NCBI GenBank assembly: GCA_905250075.1
Contig: CAJNOP010000654.1
Location: 56,148 to 120,147, forward strand
Direction: 5' to 3'
DNA from: Rotaria sp. Silwood1
Lineage: Eukaryota > Rotifera > Eurotatoria > Philodinida > Philodinidae
DNA: 64,000 nucleotides
Shown here: positions 37,164-49,794 of the stretch, piece after piece
How positions within the stretch are numbered: the stretch's first letter is position 1
How the letters are laid out: every line of letters starts with the position of its first letter
The notes under the pieces: model-generated
Seen by the model: the letters and a program-made list of their open reading frames with translations, nothing else
Databases searched by the model: none
Told to the model about the DNA's origin: nothing
Translations under genes and position numbers: made by a program

Positions 37164-38130
37164 CAGAAATAGTATTAATCATAGAGAAAACTATAAGATA
37201 TGCATAGGAAGAAAGCGAGAAAAGAACTATTAATTGCAAAAATAAATGTAATTCAATAAATAACAATACATTCGCGAGTATATCATTTTTAATTCAACGT
37301 TCAGTCTTCCACGAAGGATCAACTTCATAGTAAAAATTTGTACAAATTGATGAAATTGTACTATTCATATGACCCTTGAAGTGCCATCTTGCTCTTTGTT
37401 TCAAAAACTTTCCTATTCGCCCTTTCTTTTTATGTGTTTATTTCATATAATATGTAGTTCAAATTGATTTATATTGTTTATCAAGAAAGATAAAGTGAAT
37501 GAACAGTAAGAGTTTTGCTTTATTTTTGAAATATAGTATCATAGAGAACAAACTTTTACATGGTGAATGAGCTAGAAAAAAAAATTGGAGATGCACACGA
37601 AAATATTTCAAAAACCTGAAAAGTTTCTGCAGGGAGGCGCAAAAAGGTACTGAAATTTTTTTGACTGGGATTCAAAAGTTCTTTGATGAGAATGAAACTC
37701 AGTTACCTTCTTTCATTGGCACTATTAGTATTTCCTCAAAGTTGGAACGGTTCGGACGGCCCTGAAAATCTTAGATAAAGATTATACTTTAATATAAAAA
37801 ATACAGTGTCATTGTTGAGTATAATATCTTATATTTTTCTCGACAGAAAACGTTTCTCTTGTTTGCTTTTCTCAATTTCTTTAGTATGCCATAATTTTTC
37901 TTATTAATGGCAAACACATAATCTTTGCTATAGAAATTAGAAAGCATTTTATGCAGTGCATAGTAAAAGTTCAATCATCTAGTGCAACATTTTTACAATA
38001 AAAAGCAATCTCATACTGTTAAGATAAAGCCAAAACATATACTCAGTAGAAGAGTTCAACTGATTTTGAAATATTCTTGAGATCAACGATCCATAATTTG
38101 TTTACTAAAGTAACTTAAAAACTTCCGATC
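37164..38130. other. Intergenic, no gene seen
   Basis: AT-rich spacer right of the 4.9 kb element. Short open frames only, no recognised motif. Confidence 0.45.
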
Positions 38131-38134
38131 AATA

Positions 38135-38262
38135 AAACACTACACTAAAAAGAAAATAGGTACTTTACGAAACCTAAAATAGTTTCAAATTTTGAAATGA
38201 ATTCAAAACCTTTCTAAGCTTCTTAAAGTACCTCTTTTCTTATCAATGTGCTTAAATATTTT
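38135..38262. mobile_element. Small ~128 bp inverted-repeat element
   Basis: CACTACACTAAAAAGAAAAT followed by AGGTACTTTA on the left is mirrored on the right by TAAAGTACCTCTTTTCTTATCAATGTGCT. The CACT-A-rich end resembles the foldback MITE at 32835, suggesting a related family. Confidence 0.55.
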
Positions 38263-38887
38263 TTTCAACTCTACATCCATTCAACCAACCCCCTGCTCGT
38301 AAGAATTCAACTTAAACAAATTTTACTATTTTATTTGCGACAAAAATTTAATCACTCATCGAATGTCCTGATGTACCCATACTTAGAATAAATATAGAAG
38401 TTTATATTTAGAAAGATGGGAAATTCTTTTTCTAATAAAGCAATCAATGTCCCGTATGTCCCGTTCCTGAAATTTTAAGCTTATATCAGATAGAGAGAGT
38501 GTATGAAATTTATTTATGTAATGAAATACCAAACGAAATTGATTTTTTTCGAAAAGCATTAACTGTTTACATTGACAAATAACGAAGAAATTTTTAACAA
38601 AACTATATATTCCATACTCAACTGGATTCTAATCTGAACTGCCACATATATATTCGAAAGACTATTGAATCATAAGATATGTATAGAGTGCGTGATGTAT
38701 TAATATATCATGGTAAGTAAAGATCAGTTTTTCTAATAGCAAGGATCCACAATGTTATATGAAAGTAGAACGGAAAAAAGATGTATATTTAAATGAATCA
38801 ATATCAAATTCACTACGTGTAGCGCTTTCTGAGCTTTTTGCAACGGACCGAATGTAAAATTGATAGTAGTCGATAGAGAAAATTAAT

Positions 38888-39178
38888 CTCTATCGAACTG
38901 CGCTCCCCGTTTTTTTCGAAAAAATGTCTATATCAGGATATAATCGACAGAATCTGACCAACTAAAACATTGACGATCTACAGTCGCTTTTTTTCGTAAA
39001 TAAGGATGAGGCCGAACGTGAGATTGACACTTATAGATAAATAAAACTATTCTCTATCAAACTGCATTTTCGATTTTTTTCCCAAAAAAATTTCAAACCT
39101 AGAAATAATCGATACAATGTGACCAATCCAAAGACAGATAAGATATAGTGGCTTTTTTTTGGAAATAGGGATGAGGGT
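38888..39178. repeat. Two ~125 bp direct copies joined to a telomere-like hairpin
   Basis: Copy 1 (about 38888-39011) and copy 2 (about 39052-39178) share CTCTATCGAACTGC, TTTTTTTCGAAAAAA, AATCGACAGAATCTGACCAA and GTCGCTTTTTTTCGTAAAT followed by AGGATGAGG. In copy 2 the terminal GATGAGG runs directly into GGTGTGGGTGTG of the hairpin at 39176. A partial third copy (CTCTATCGAACTATGCTTTT) is near 41177. Confidence 0.7.
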
Positions 39179-39274
39179 GTGGGTGTGTGGATATGGATAT
39201 AGATACAGTGTATCCACATCCACATCCACACCCCACCCACACCCACACCCACACCACACCCCACACTCTTCTGA
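39172..39274. repeat. Telomere-like G-rich/C-rich inverted repeat
   Basis: GAGGGTGTGGGTGTGTGGATATGG is followed by a short ATAGATACAGTG spacer, then TATCCACATCCACATCCACA and ACCCACACCCACACC. The left part contains GTGGAT/ATGGAT variants mirrored by ATCCAC on the right. Confidence 0.8.
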
Positions 39275-39381
39275 CATAATTATAATAGTTTCTTAGACGA
39301 TAATCTCTTTTAGTAAAGTTCTTGTTTTCAAGAATAGCGATAGATGTCTCTCTATCGAGTAAAAATTCTTTTATTTTTAAT

Positions 39382-40897
39382 TTAACATGAATAGGACACA
39401 CATATTTTACGTTCACGAAATAGATGTAAATGGTCTGTTAATAAATAAATAACAACTGCACCAATTAATGAACCTGCTTGTGTTAATACACCAAACCAGA
39501 ATAATCCACGGTGACCAGATTTAAGCCGAAAATAATTACCAAGCAAAACACGAATAAAATATAATACACAATATTTCAATACCCAACTAAAAGAGATCAA
39601 AAGTCGACCAATAAATCGATCAACTAATGGTGAACAAGGTGAAAGTTTAGCTGCAATAAATGTATATGCAAAAAGACCAGTACCAATAACAGTAAGAATA
39701 TATATGTTACGAGAACGCATACTTGGAACTAATACACCAAGAAATGACACGAGAGGATATGCAAATTGACAAGCTATGATTGTATGATGATAAACTTCGA
39801 TTGAATAAGGATAAAGAGAAAAGCCTATTAAAAAAAAAATGTTTTTTAAATAAAAGAATGAATATTAATATTAAAAAAAATCAAATATACTTTGTATACT
39901 TGGAGTAGCACCTAAAGAAGAAAATTCGAATAAAAAAATGTAACAAAAGATATTCAATTATTTTTACCAATAATAAGAATACTTGTCCAAAAACATAGAA
40001 ATAAATATATTCCATGCTCTGAAAACCAAAATTCTTTTCTAGTCATTTGACATTCAGTTTCCATTGCATCTTTGTTTTCATTAATATCTAAATCAATATT
40101 AGTCTTTTCGACTGTACTTAATTCAACGACTGGTCTAGCGTCTCTAAAATTAAAGAATTTTTAAATCATAATGAAAAAAATATGACTGCAAACTTTGGAT
40201 TCGAAGAATCGTTTGATTTTGTATCTTTTTTTCGACCCATTCGTGTCAAACAAAGAGTAATAAATGACAGAAGTGATGCTAACATAATAACTGATAATGC
40301 TAAAAAATATGCTTTAACAGAAAACCGTGGTGGAGAATTGTATTCAACTAATTGTCCAGCTTTATTTTTTACACACGATGTTTGACCTATACCTTGTGCT
40401 ATACCTAATAAAGCTGGAAATAAACTAGAAAGTGCTTCACCAAGAAAATAAGCATTAATGTAAATTGGTTTATAACGATCAAGAAACGGTAAAAATGTTA
40501 CACTTGATGTACAATCAACAAGTGATAATGTTAATGAAAATCCCATTAAATAAGTTGAATGTGGAGTTCCATTAATTATAGTTGTTTTATGCCATACAAA
40601 AGCAAGAATAACTAGAACTACAGTACCTACTGTTAATATAAATATATTTACAGGAATTTCATAAGTAACACCACCATGAGAAAATCGTCGAATAACAGCA
40701 ATAATCACTACACCAAGATTGGCTAGATTGGCAACAAGACCCATCGTAGCTGGTAAACCCCATCCTTCAGGTAATTGATCGACAATTAGTGGAAATTCAA
40801 TCCATACACCAGATAGATTAAGCCATGAACCAACAACAAATAGAACAACAAGTGTTGAAACAAATATAGTCGTACATTGTGGTAAAGTCCACATCAC
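39382..40897 (-). CDS. Riboflavin transporter, SLC52 family, 4 exons
   Basis: Exons on the minus strand are 40897-40194, 40143-39968, 39911-39891 (a 21 nt micro-exon) and 39824-39382, separated by introns of 49-66 nt. The phases join to 447 residues, similar to vertebrate SLC52A2/A3. The N-terminus has GSWLNLSGVWIEFPLIVDQLPEGW, and further on SLVDCTSSVTFLPFLDRYKPIYINAYFLGEALSSLFPALLGIAQG; both blocks are hallmarks of the family. The micro-exon supplies the middle of ATPSIQSFSLYPYS, corresponding to LPSVQSYSCLPYG in the human protein. The C-terminus ends LHLFRERKICVSYSC. About eleven hydrophobic helices are visible around a hydrophilic loop (DARPVVELSTVEKTN...). The role is plasma-membrane riboflavin uptake. 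A poly(A) signal lies only a few bases past the stop (TTTATT at 39370-39375). Confidence 0.92.
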
Positions 40898-43800
40898 ATG
40901 TATGTAACTAATACAAAATACATGTACAATGATCTATTGAGGAAAGTTGAAATGATCTTTTGTTTAGAATAAGAGTTATTATCTATGATAATGTCGAAAC
41001 ATGTTTGTAGTTGTGCGTTGATATTTTGTATGTTAAGGTTAAAAACAGCTAACAAAAATCGAAAAAACAACAGAGCAATATACGGAACGATAGCAAGTCT
41101 TCCACTATTGGTGACTTAATTTTCGAGATGGGCTTAATATAGTACTCATTTAAAAAAATAGACAAGACCTTTTCTCTCTATCGAACTATGCTTTTAGTTT
41201 TTTTTTAAAAGAAGCAGCAAAAGACACACGAAAACAGAGAGCGCTATCATACAATACGATCTACACTGAAATTGTCACCTCACATACTAGAGCATTTTAG
41301 ACAAATTAGTTAATTTTCCATCGCAAACCATGACAGACAGGATTAAAAGACTGCTAGATATAGTGAAAGACCTTTTGATCCACGGGTAGCAATCATACGT
41401 CGTTCGGATTTAATAAAAAAAAGAGAAATATTCGTATGATTAGTGATAACAGCTTTTTCGATCATGTAGATGGTCATTTATATTTTGATATGTATGTATT
41501 TACCACAAACGAGAAGCAGTACTATGAATTCATTCGATATTCGTAAAATCTATCTTGTATATACATGTGTTTGGACATCTCGTTGACTTCAAGCGAAAAA
41601 CAATTTCATGAAACAATAGTTTTATATATGAAGAAAATAAGATGTGACGTTTCAAGAAAATACATCGAAAAAATAACTTTTATTAAATATATTGAAAAAA
41701 TTTTCGTGTAAATAGTATTGGTCAATAGTGTACAGTACACATTTTTGAATTTTACGTAGCATTAAGCTTCTCTTCTTACTTATCATCATTAAATTTTTAT
41801 GGGAGTAGTGCAAATTTTTATAAATGGCGACTCTATTTAAGAGTTTTTAGATTTAGAAAAATTGAAATGACTGTTCTGAAATTCAATCTTTTTGTCACAA
41901 CAATGCCTATTGTTCTTTCAGAATTTTTAGTTGCGAAATTGGTCGACACACGATGGACTCGAAAGAGGATTTATTCTGAAAAAAATTACATTTTTGTAGA
42001 TTTCTACCAAAATCTAATTTAATTAAAGTAAAAAATAAAAAAACTGTTTCGAAGATGTTGATTGCTTATTGAACACGATATTTTTATACTTCAACAGTAT
42101 ATCAGTCTCATTTCTCTATTGTTTTTTCTATACGTGATAATGAAAGGGAGAAATTGTAAAGAAAAAGCAAATTCATTCGATATAAAAACGAAACTATCAT
42201 CCTTGGTTTTTTGGCAAATATAAAATAAAATACTAATACTAAAAATAATGTTTTTTATGCTATTCATATTACAGAAGAATTTATTGAACTATTTGTTTTC
42301 CGCAAATGATTAATGATCGTAAAAAATATGAAATAAGCTTTCTACATTTTATTAACTGATATTAAATTCGATTGAAAAAAAATTTCAATCTGTCGTTATT
42401 ATACTGTTATTTAGAGATGAGATTTTTCGAATTCAATATATAATTGAGCAAAGTTGATTGGACACTACCACTTTATATGTTTTAATATCGGAAAATCATA
42501 GCTATATATATGGCATAGCCATTATACGCTATATCAGGATTAGCCATAAGAAGTATAAGTGACATATACTATCGAACGTCAATAGTAGACTATACTCAGA
42601 GAGAAAATAGCGGGAAAATGATGTATGCGCATCACAAAAAGAATAGTATGAACAAAAATGTGATTGTAAATTATTTTTATCTCATAATTGGCATTTTCAT
42701 TTATTTCTATTAAAATATTCTCTAAGTCTAATCAGACAGACCATAGATACACCGTATGTATTACTTGACAAATGCACACGTTCTAAGACAACAGTACTGA
42801 GCATAATTGTTCGCTCAAGTAATCGATATCAATTATTATTTTTACTATATCTATGAGCTGTACAAGCTCATTTTTTCCATTCATTTATATTTTCTCAGGA
42901 AAAAAATTATAGTTATAGAATCAGGATGTTAATATGTGGATATTTACTATTCTTAGCCATGCCAATACTGTCTTTTGTTTATTAAGTATAATCGTCACAA
43001 GAAGATGTGCAAAAGCAATTGTGTGCACTCGTTTTCTACTTCGATCGTTGTCTACTGTAGGTGTGAGGGTGGATATTAATGTTCTCTCAATCCACCACCA
43101 CATACATACCTACACCACCTGCACGTTCATGTTTACTCACACTCAGCATCATGGTTATTTGAAAAGTTATAATATTTTCCATTAAAAAGATTCTTGCTTT
43201 CAACAAAACTAAATGCGTTCTTAAACTACTTCCTTTTGATTTATCTTCTTTTTTGTTTTGAGTTCATAAAGGATGTGGGTATGATTCCTTCATATTCAGC
43301 ATCTACGCCCACATTTTTCGATGAATTAACAACTAATTACTTGATATATTTATTATAATTTAGATTTGAAAGTTTCAAAAATAGAATACATTCATCTTGA
43401 TATCCTTTTTTCCTAATATTATTTTGTTTTACCTTTTATCTGATTGATTCATTCAAGAATAACATAATCAACATTAGCAAAGAAAATATTCATTTAGATT
43501 ATATTCTTTTCTCAAGTAGCTTTTTTTTGTATTGATTTATAATTGATATGAACGAGTCGAGAAAAAAGAAATGAGAGCACTATACTTTTTTTTATTTTGA
43601 CCGTCGATTCGATATTCTCATTTGTATGATTTTCTGATAGAAAAGATAAAATAAGATTCGTTGGAGACTCGAGTTAAAATCTAAGTTAGATTTAATGACT
43701 TATGATCCATGAGAAAATTATGTCCGTTCGATTAAGTGTCGAGTAGACGTTTGTTTGTGAAATTATTGACTAACCCATCGAAAAACAAAGACAAAATTAC
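40898..43800. other. Intergenic, no gene seen
   Basis: AT-rich. Contains a partial copy of the 38.9 kb repeat near 41170 and a weak GTGTGAGGGTGG / CCACCACCACATAC pair at about 43056-43130, which may be a very degenerate telomere-like hairpin. No coding motif was recognised. Confidence 0.45.
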
Positions 43801-45878
43801 TCTATTTGCATGAGAATAACCTTGTCTTTTTGTCCTTAATGAATATCTTAATAGTAATGATTACAAGAAAAAAATGTTTGGTATTTTATAAGTATGGCCG
43901 ATGGAAACAAAATCTGAAATTGATTTTCAACATTTCAAGTCACATACCTTATGTGTTAATCATGTACACATGGTCGATTAAAGCATTATCATGCATATTA
44001 ATTGAATAAAGTTAATACCATGGATAAATTTTGTATATATGTCTTTGTTTATCATTTTCATCGTAATGAATTAATTCGTTTAGGAAATCATATTAATTTA
44101 TGTGAATTATTTATTAAGAAATTTTTCTAATAATTATTAACTTTATTAATCGATACATTATGATAGAAATTATTCACATTGATATATTATCAAAGTTCAA
44201 TTGTAAGTTAAAACATCATTTATTTACTTTCGAACAGAATACTATCAATTTATCAGTTCTATACTATGATATGTTTACTAGACATTCATCAAATAAGCAT
44301 CAAATATAGAAAATTTAACAAGTTGAAATTGTTTGTACAAATATGTAAAACAGTGCATTAAAACTTTGGAAAAGTTGCCATTTTTAGCAATTTTTGTCGA
44401 ATACTCTTAACTCTTTCACAAAAAATAAAATAAAATTTCAAGAATGAAGATACAAGGAGAACTTAGTACCGCAGTCTCTCGAGTACAGTTCGAATATATT
44501 TTGAAAATAAAATGCTATTTGCATGTTCGAGAAGTAAGATTGATTATTGAGAGGGAAAGTGAAGGAGGATTGAAAATGCATGTTCAAGTAAAATAGTAGC
44601 TTTGCTATTATTTACTAATCAACCTAGATTATTAACTAAAAATGAATATTTTCTATTAAATAATTCTTCTGAATATTCTTCATTAATATCTTATTCTAAT
44701 GATCGATTATATGAACAAATTAGACAAATAATTAAAAAGTCTAATACCTTTGTTTATTATATCAATATTGGTTTATACAAATTTCTATTGTAAAACATGT
44801 ACGAACACCGATTTAACAACAAGAACAAGGGGAAGATTTTCATCAAACGAGCTTGAACTAAAAAAATGACTAACTTACTAAACAACATATTAAGAATATT
44901 CCACTAAACAAACAATCTATTACGATTAAATCTTTTACATATTTAATGAAATTTGAGAAAATATCTTCAAGTATTGATCCATAACAAAACAACTCGTTTC
45001 TGATAAAAAAAGGTGAGGATCTGAATTAGATTGTAATTTATGTTAATGTCATCTAAAATTTCTTTTCTCGTATATCGGTTATTTAATTAATGCCAGTCGA
45101 CAATTTGATCTGAAAATTTTTATTTGTTTTCGATAAAATCTTTCATATATTTGGACAAAATTTTAGTTCGATGTCGTTTATTAAATATGGTGATAAATAT
45201 AGGTCACATGTTGAGTAAAACAATGATAAGTCTCGGCTTAAGGTAAGGTTAGAATTATTTTCGAGTTTTTCTTTTAATTGAATATTGTTTATCGAACAAA
45301 GTATGAAGGAGATAAGATGAATCTGAAAACTTTGTGTATTATTCTTGTTAAATTTATATTTGTTTTTAAAAATTGATTTTGAATTTTTAATAAAAGATCA
45401 TTCAGATCAAAATTATATTTTTAAACATTTTTGTTAATTATCGAATGAACTCGAAATAATTTGAGTATTATTTCTAAAAATAAAAAATGTAGTAATAATA
45501 AAATTTTCTTCAATTGTGCCAAAAAAAAATCTTCGTACAATACAATTATTTGTTAGTTCAATAATTGCAGAGAATATTGTGAATATGCATCAAACAGCAA
45601 AGCATATAAAATCAGTCGATTTCCATCACTACACAAAGAGCCAATATACAAAGAATCGCAAGGATATTTATCATAGGGCATACAATATTTTACACTTATA
45701 TAATCTTCATATCGTTAATAGAGTGATTTCTAATAAACTGAATTTGTTAAGGACATGGAGATTATGGAAGACTTCGGTACTTTTATTGATCATTAGTAAA
45801 TGCTATTTGAAATTCAATTGGAAGAAAACGTTCAAGATTTGAACAACTTTTTGAAAAAAAATGAAGTAAGAGGAGTTT
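43801..45878. other. AT-rich region with orphan coding-like stretches
   Basis: Open stretches on the plus strand near 44044-44130 (ending NLCELFIKKFF) and 44602-44793 (QPRLLTKNEYFLLNNSSEYS) have the A/T-ending codon style of nearby genes, but lack starts, splice sites in phase or known motifs. They may be pieces of a decayed gene. A plus-strand frame at 45516-45842 is not recognised. Confidence 0.3.
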
Positions 45879-46100
45879 TTAATAAATTTGATCGGAGAAG
45901 ACTTTTGTATGTTGAATAAGATGATTAGTTTGATATTGTTGATCTTTTAATGAAATAATATCAATATATTGATAACAATCTTCATCCAGAAAGTTATATG
46001 AACTTCCATTCGAATAAAATACATTCAAATAATAATTATTTATATCTTCGTTTGATAATGATTCAACACAGAATTTAAATAATAATAAAACAATTTCTGT
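45879..46100 (-). pseudogene. Orphan coding-like terminal exon, not recognised
   Basis: On the minus strand a TTTCATACAG acceptor is followed by about 73 open codons containing CVESLSNEDINNYYLN and YQYIDIISLKDQQYQ, ending at TAA (45881-45879). Composition and codon style resemble real exons here. Upstream minus-strand sequence (46450-46250) has further coding-like runs interrupted by stops. No family was recognised. Confidence 0.25.
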
Positions 46101-47040
46101 ATGAAATCAATTTCTTTTCTTTTAATAATAAGTAACAAGATAGATCATTTATTATTTTTATCGTTTCTATATTTCAGTCAAAAGAAAGAACTAATATAAT
46201 TAATGATAATATTCTCTCTTCGATTAAATATCAAATGTAACAGATCATTTATCTACTAGATTATTTTCATTAGTTCATTCATTTTATTAAATGAACATTA
46301 TTGATTATTGAACTTTTTTCTCAAAATTATCTTTATTAATGAAGCAATATTCTATTCTTTAAGATAATTTATTTCTCTGTATCCTATTGAGAATATAAGA
46401 TCGATAATGTCATTTGTATATATCGACAAAGAATCCAAATCTTACTTGAAAGAGAAATTTCCTGTTTAACTATAATTAAACTGCGCTGAGAATTATTTTC
46501 GAGATGTTGATGTTGAAAATAGTAAATTATAATTTTTATAGAATTTAATAATATTAATTGAATGAATTTTAAGTTGATTTATATAATGTTCAAGTTGAAA
46601 ATATATTTAAGGATAAGTTTTTCGAAAATTGTCAAAGATGCATATTAATAAAATGGGTTTCAAATGATAACATTTCTAAATATTTGTTTAGATATTCGAT
46701 TAACTGACAAATTATCAATAATATTTCAATAAGTAATTGATTTGTCTTGTGTCAGACATAAAAAAAAATGGATTTTGTAAAAAGCTTTGAATATGTTCAT
46801 AAAATAATATCTGAGAAAATGAAAGATATCGATTGTCATTCAAAAAATCAAAATATATTGCAGATGTGGATGAAGCTCACACTCACAACTGATCCCCACC
46901 TATACCTTTTTCTTTCTACCCTCTTTCATTTAAATTTATTTGTGTGTTTGTAGTTCAGTTAATTTTTCTTCCTTTATTTCTATGACATATATATTTTATG
47001 ACGATCGACGGCTTATAGTAACGGCATTTTTCTCTCGTCA
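46101..47040. other. No gene seen
   Basis: AT-rich, 3' of the archaemetzincin pseudogene. Short open frames only. Confidence 0.45.
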
Positions 47041-47046
47041 AACGAC

Positions 47047-47855
47047 TTAATGGTCATCCGTTAATGGAGATAAGAGTAATGTTTGTGTTGATGCAGGAAA
47101 TAATGGATCAAGACGTGCAAATGAATAAACACCAACACCATCGATTCCTCGTGCCTGTCCATAAATAAAATTCCAACTTTCGTTGGGATAAATATCATCC
47201 ATAGTTACAGCAACACGTAAAAGTTCTTGTCTTGGATTACGTTTATGACGTTTTTGAGATAAATAATTGTAAAAGCCATCTGTTCGATATTGTCGTATTC
47301 CATCATTTTCTCGAAATTTCATATCTTTTGAAAAGTCACTAGTTGGTAATAATTCAATTTCACATCCAGGAAAAAAATGCACGCGCAAATTCAATAATAA
47401 CATCAAGTGGTGCAGCTCTAAAAGGTTATATTAATAATTTGATACGAGAAAACAACAATATTCATTTTTACCGAGGATGATTAATACTACCAACTGGTTG
47501 AATATAAATAATTAGTTTTGTAACTATCATATGAAAAAGAAATCTCAGCAAAAGACCAGGAACTAATAAGCTATTACTTACGTTCCATGCGGAACAACTT
47601 TTGATACAATGCATTCAAATGATTTCATAGTTTTTCCCGTTTCTTGATGATTTCTCAACCAGTCATCACGACTAGGTTTTGGTACTTGTTGAAAACTCTC
47701 ATCAGCTTTGTTTGTTACAGCCACTTTCATATCTCTTGGTAACTACAACAAGAATCAATTACGTAAAAGACAACCATATTCTATATACACTAGATCTGTT
47801 TAATATCACCAAGAGCTTCAGCAATTCGTTTAGCATCCGGAGGTACAAAATTCAT
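47047..47855 (-). pseudogene. Archaemetzincin (AMZ-type) metallopeptidase pseudogene, 5' part
   Basis: Four former exons can be traced on the minus strand. The first starts MNFVPPDAKRIAEALGDIKQ; the second contains LPRDMKVAVTNKADESFQQV and KPSRDDWLRNHQ; the third includes IYIQPVGSINHPR; the fourth has AAPLDVIIEFARAFF, GCEIELLPTSDFS and the family signature TMDDIYPNESWNFIYGQARG followed by DGVGVYSFARLDPLFP. Archaemetzincins are zinc peptidases whose HExxHxxGxxHCxxxxCxM site lies after this region. Here the frame ends at LTDDH and the catalytic part is absent. Other lesions: the first intron has no GT donor (CAG|ATCTAG), the third exon shifts frame after its acceptor, and an extra T in the A7/T7 run at 47371-47377 shifts frame before GCEIELLP. 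Probably a dead duplicate of a functional gene elsewhere. Confidence 0.8.
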
Positions 47856-48855
47856 GGTTACTGTAATATGTAAAATCGTTGACAAAATTAAGTAATATAA
47901 TAAAATATGGCTAGAACAATTTAGATAGGATTTCATGAGTCATTGTATTAATTATGAGTAATTTTATATAATTCTACCACACCAATGAATTTTTCGTTGA
48001 TTTAACGACAAATTTTATGTAGATAAGAGCATGACAAGAGAGCAGCGATCTCTAGCGAAAAAGTTGATCTTTGAATGTGAATATGAGTGCATGGTTGATA
48101 AAAGGACTAACACTTAACACCCGCACGCACCCACATCCTAAATAAGGAAACACCGAACACACCCACATCAACTCTAGTAGAAAATACTCTGTTGGCATAT
48201 TTTTCACCAACACTACAAATGAAATGCTACAAACTCTTATTTGAAAATAGATCAATTTTCTTTCATAACACAAAAGTAATATTTAATAATATTTACTTAC
48301 TCTGCCTTCATGCAAAGAAAAAAACAAATGAAATCCTACCATTAGAAAAATCAGGTAATCGAATTCGTTGGATACACAGATATTAATTTATTTTTATCGT
48401 AGTGTCAATAGCAGGGCGTTCTTTATTTTAACAATTGCCATATAGTTCATGAAAATTACGAGAAAGTCGGAAAAGATCGTCAATTTTAGTGAACAAATCG
48501 AGATGTAAGTCCGTAATACAAGTGCCGATTTTCATGAATCAGATCGTTTCTTCTATTATGAAAGGCTATTTTGTGTTGAAAAGCTTTCTGAAATCCTAAA
48601 AGGAAATCAAAGATAAAGAGACTTTTCAATATAAATTGAATGCGATTTTCCTGTTGTGCCGTAGTGTTCAACTTGATTTTAACTGAAATTTCAAATTTTA
48701 CCGTACACTGATAGAGAGCAAGACACACAGCGTTCGTTATCTCGTAGATAAACGCGCTGAGATAGATATGATGACTGTAGTTTCTAGCTTTTGATAAAGT
48801 GTAGCTTGTAAGTGGAATTTCAATTCAATTCAAGTTTAAAGTTTAATTCATGGAA
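47856..48855. other. No gene seen; weak telomere-like C-rich stretch
   Basis: AT-rich spacer. At about 48115-48170 ACACCCGCACGCACCCACAT and ACACACCCACATC occur, resembling the C-rich arm of the telomere-like hairpins; the facing G-rich arm (ATGTGAATATGAGTG) is weak. Confidence 0.4.
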
Positions 48856-49794
48856 TTAAGTGTAAGATGGGCGCAAAAGAAAGAACAAGATAAATGCAAA
48901 AATTGTCTTTTCAATCTGATTCAAATGAATACATCTAGCTGCGCTCTTTGTTGAAGTTGCAATTGACGTTGACGCTGACGTTGACGGAGTGTATGTTGGT
49001 TTTGGCGTTGTTGTTGTTGTCGATGATTTTGTTGTTGTTGTTGGAACCGTGATATTTATCGGTATGACATAGTTGCGTTGAATTAGTTCAACGATAGCTT
49101 CTGCATTTGATTGTGAAGCACATAAACGTTGGTTGCAAGTATAAGCCATCTCATCAAATATCGGATCTTGAGAAACTACATGAGCCCAGTCAAGTTCTGG
49201 TTGTTCTGTGGAATTGGCACATCTACTATGAAATTCTAAGGGTCTGCCATCAGACCAGACTCGATAAGTTGCCTTACAGAATCCTTGACCAGAACATGGT
49301 TGACTACTTGGGCAAGTATCATGAGGTCGTGGATCACTTGAATTAAAGAGCACATCGGCTAGATTCTTTTGTAAACTCTTAACTTGGTTCTGGACTTTAA
49401 GCCAATCTTTTTTCAAAACCTCTTTGACAAAGTCTTGATCACAGTTGTCTGCTGTAGAACAGTCCAATCCAATCATTAGATTGGATGTTTCATTGTAAAG
49501 TGCGAATATGGTAATCGTATAGAAATAAAAACTCTGTGGTGGAGTTTGAGCATGAATACGTCCAGCAATTAAACCAGACCCGTAATCTAATGTCAATTCA
49601 ACTTGACAACTTTGCTCAGTAGAGGGTTTATCCACTACAGTGCAAGATGGAAAAGTAATATTGTTGATGGAAGTGAAGAAATTGCAATTGGCGGCACAGA
49701 CCAGACCATTAACAAGTCGATTTGATGCTGATAACCATAAGATAAAGACATAGGCGAAGCATGGCTGATACGTGGAAAAACAGTTGATATTCAT
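48856..49794 (-). CDS. Secreted cysteine-rich protein with Thr-rich stalk, family not recognised
   Basis: An intronless frame of 312 residues. The N-terminus (to about residue 30) contains a hydrophobic CFAYVFILWLSASN core fitting a signal peptide. The central part, residues 30-240, has about a dozen cysteines, including CPSSQPCSGQGFC and CNQRLCASQ, indicating disulphide-bonded extracellular structure, and several N-x-S/T sites. Residues about 250-290 form a Thr/Ser/Pro stalk (PTTTTKSSTTTTTPKPT). A short hydrophobic tail, IFAFILFFLL, follows at the very end, as in GPI-anchored or tail-anchored surface proteins. Function is unknown; a cell-surface role is inferred from layout only. Confidence 0.6.
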   Translation of the reverse strand: MNINCFSTYQPCFAYVFILWLSASNRLVNGLVCAANCNFFTSINNITFPSCTVVDKPSTEQSCQVELTLDYGSGLIAGRIHAQTPPQSFYFYTITIFALYNETSNLMIGLDCSTADNCDQDFVKEVLKKDWLKVQNQVKSLQKNLADVLFNSSDPRPHDTCPSSQPCSGQGFCKATYRVWSDGRPLEFHSRCANSTEQPELDWAHVVSQDPIFDEMAYTCNQRLCASQSNAEAIVELIQRNYVIPINITVPTTTTKSSTTTTTPKPTYTPSTSASTSIATSTKSAARCIHLNQIEKTIFAFILFFLLRPSYT

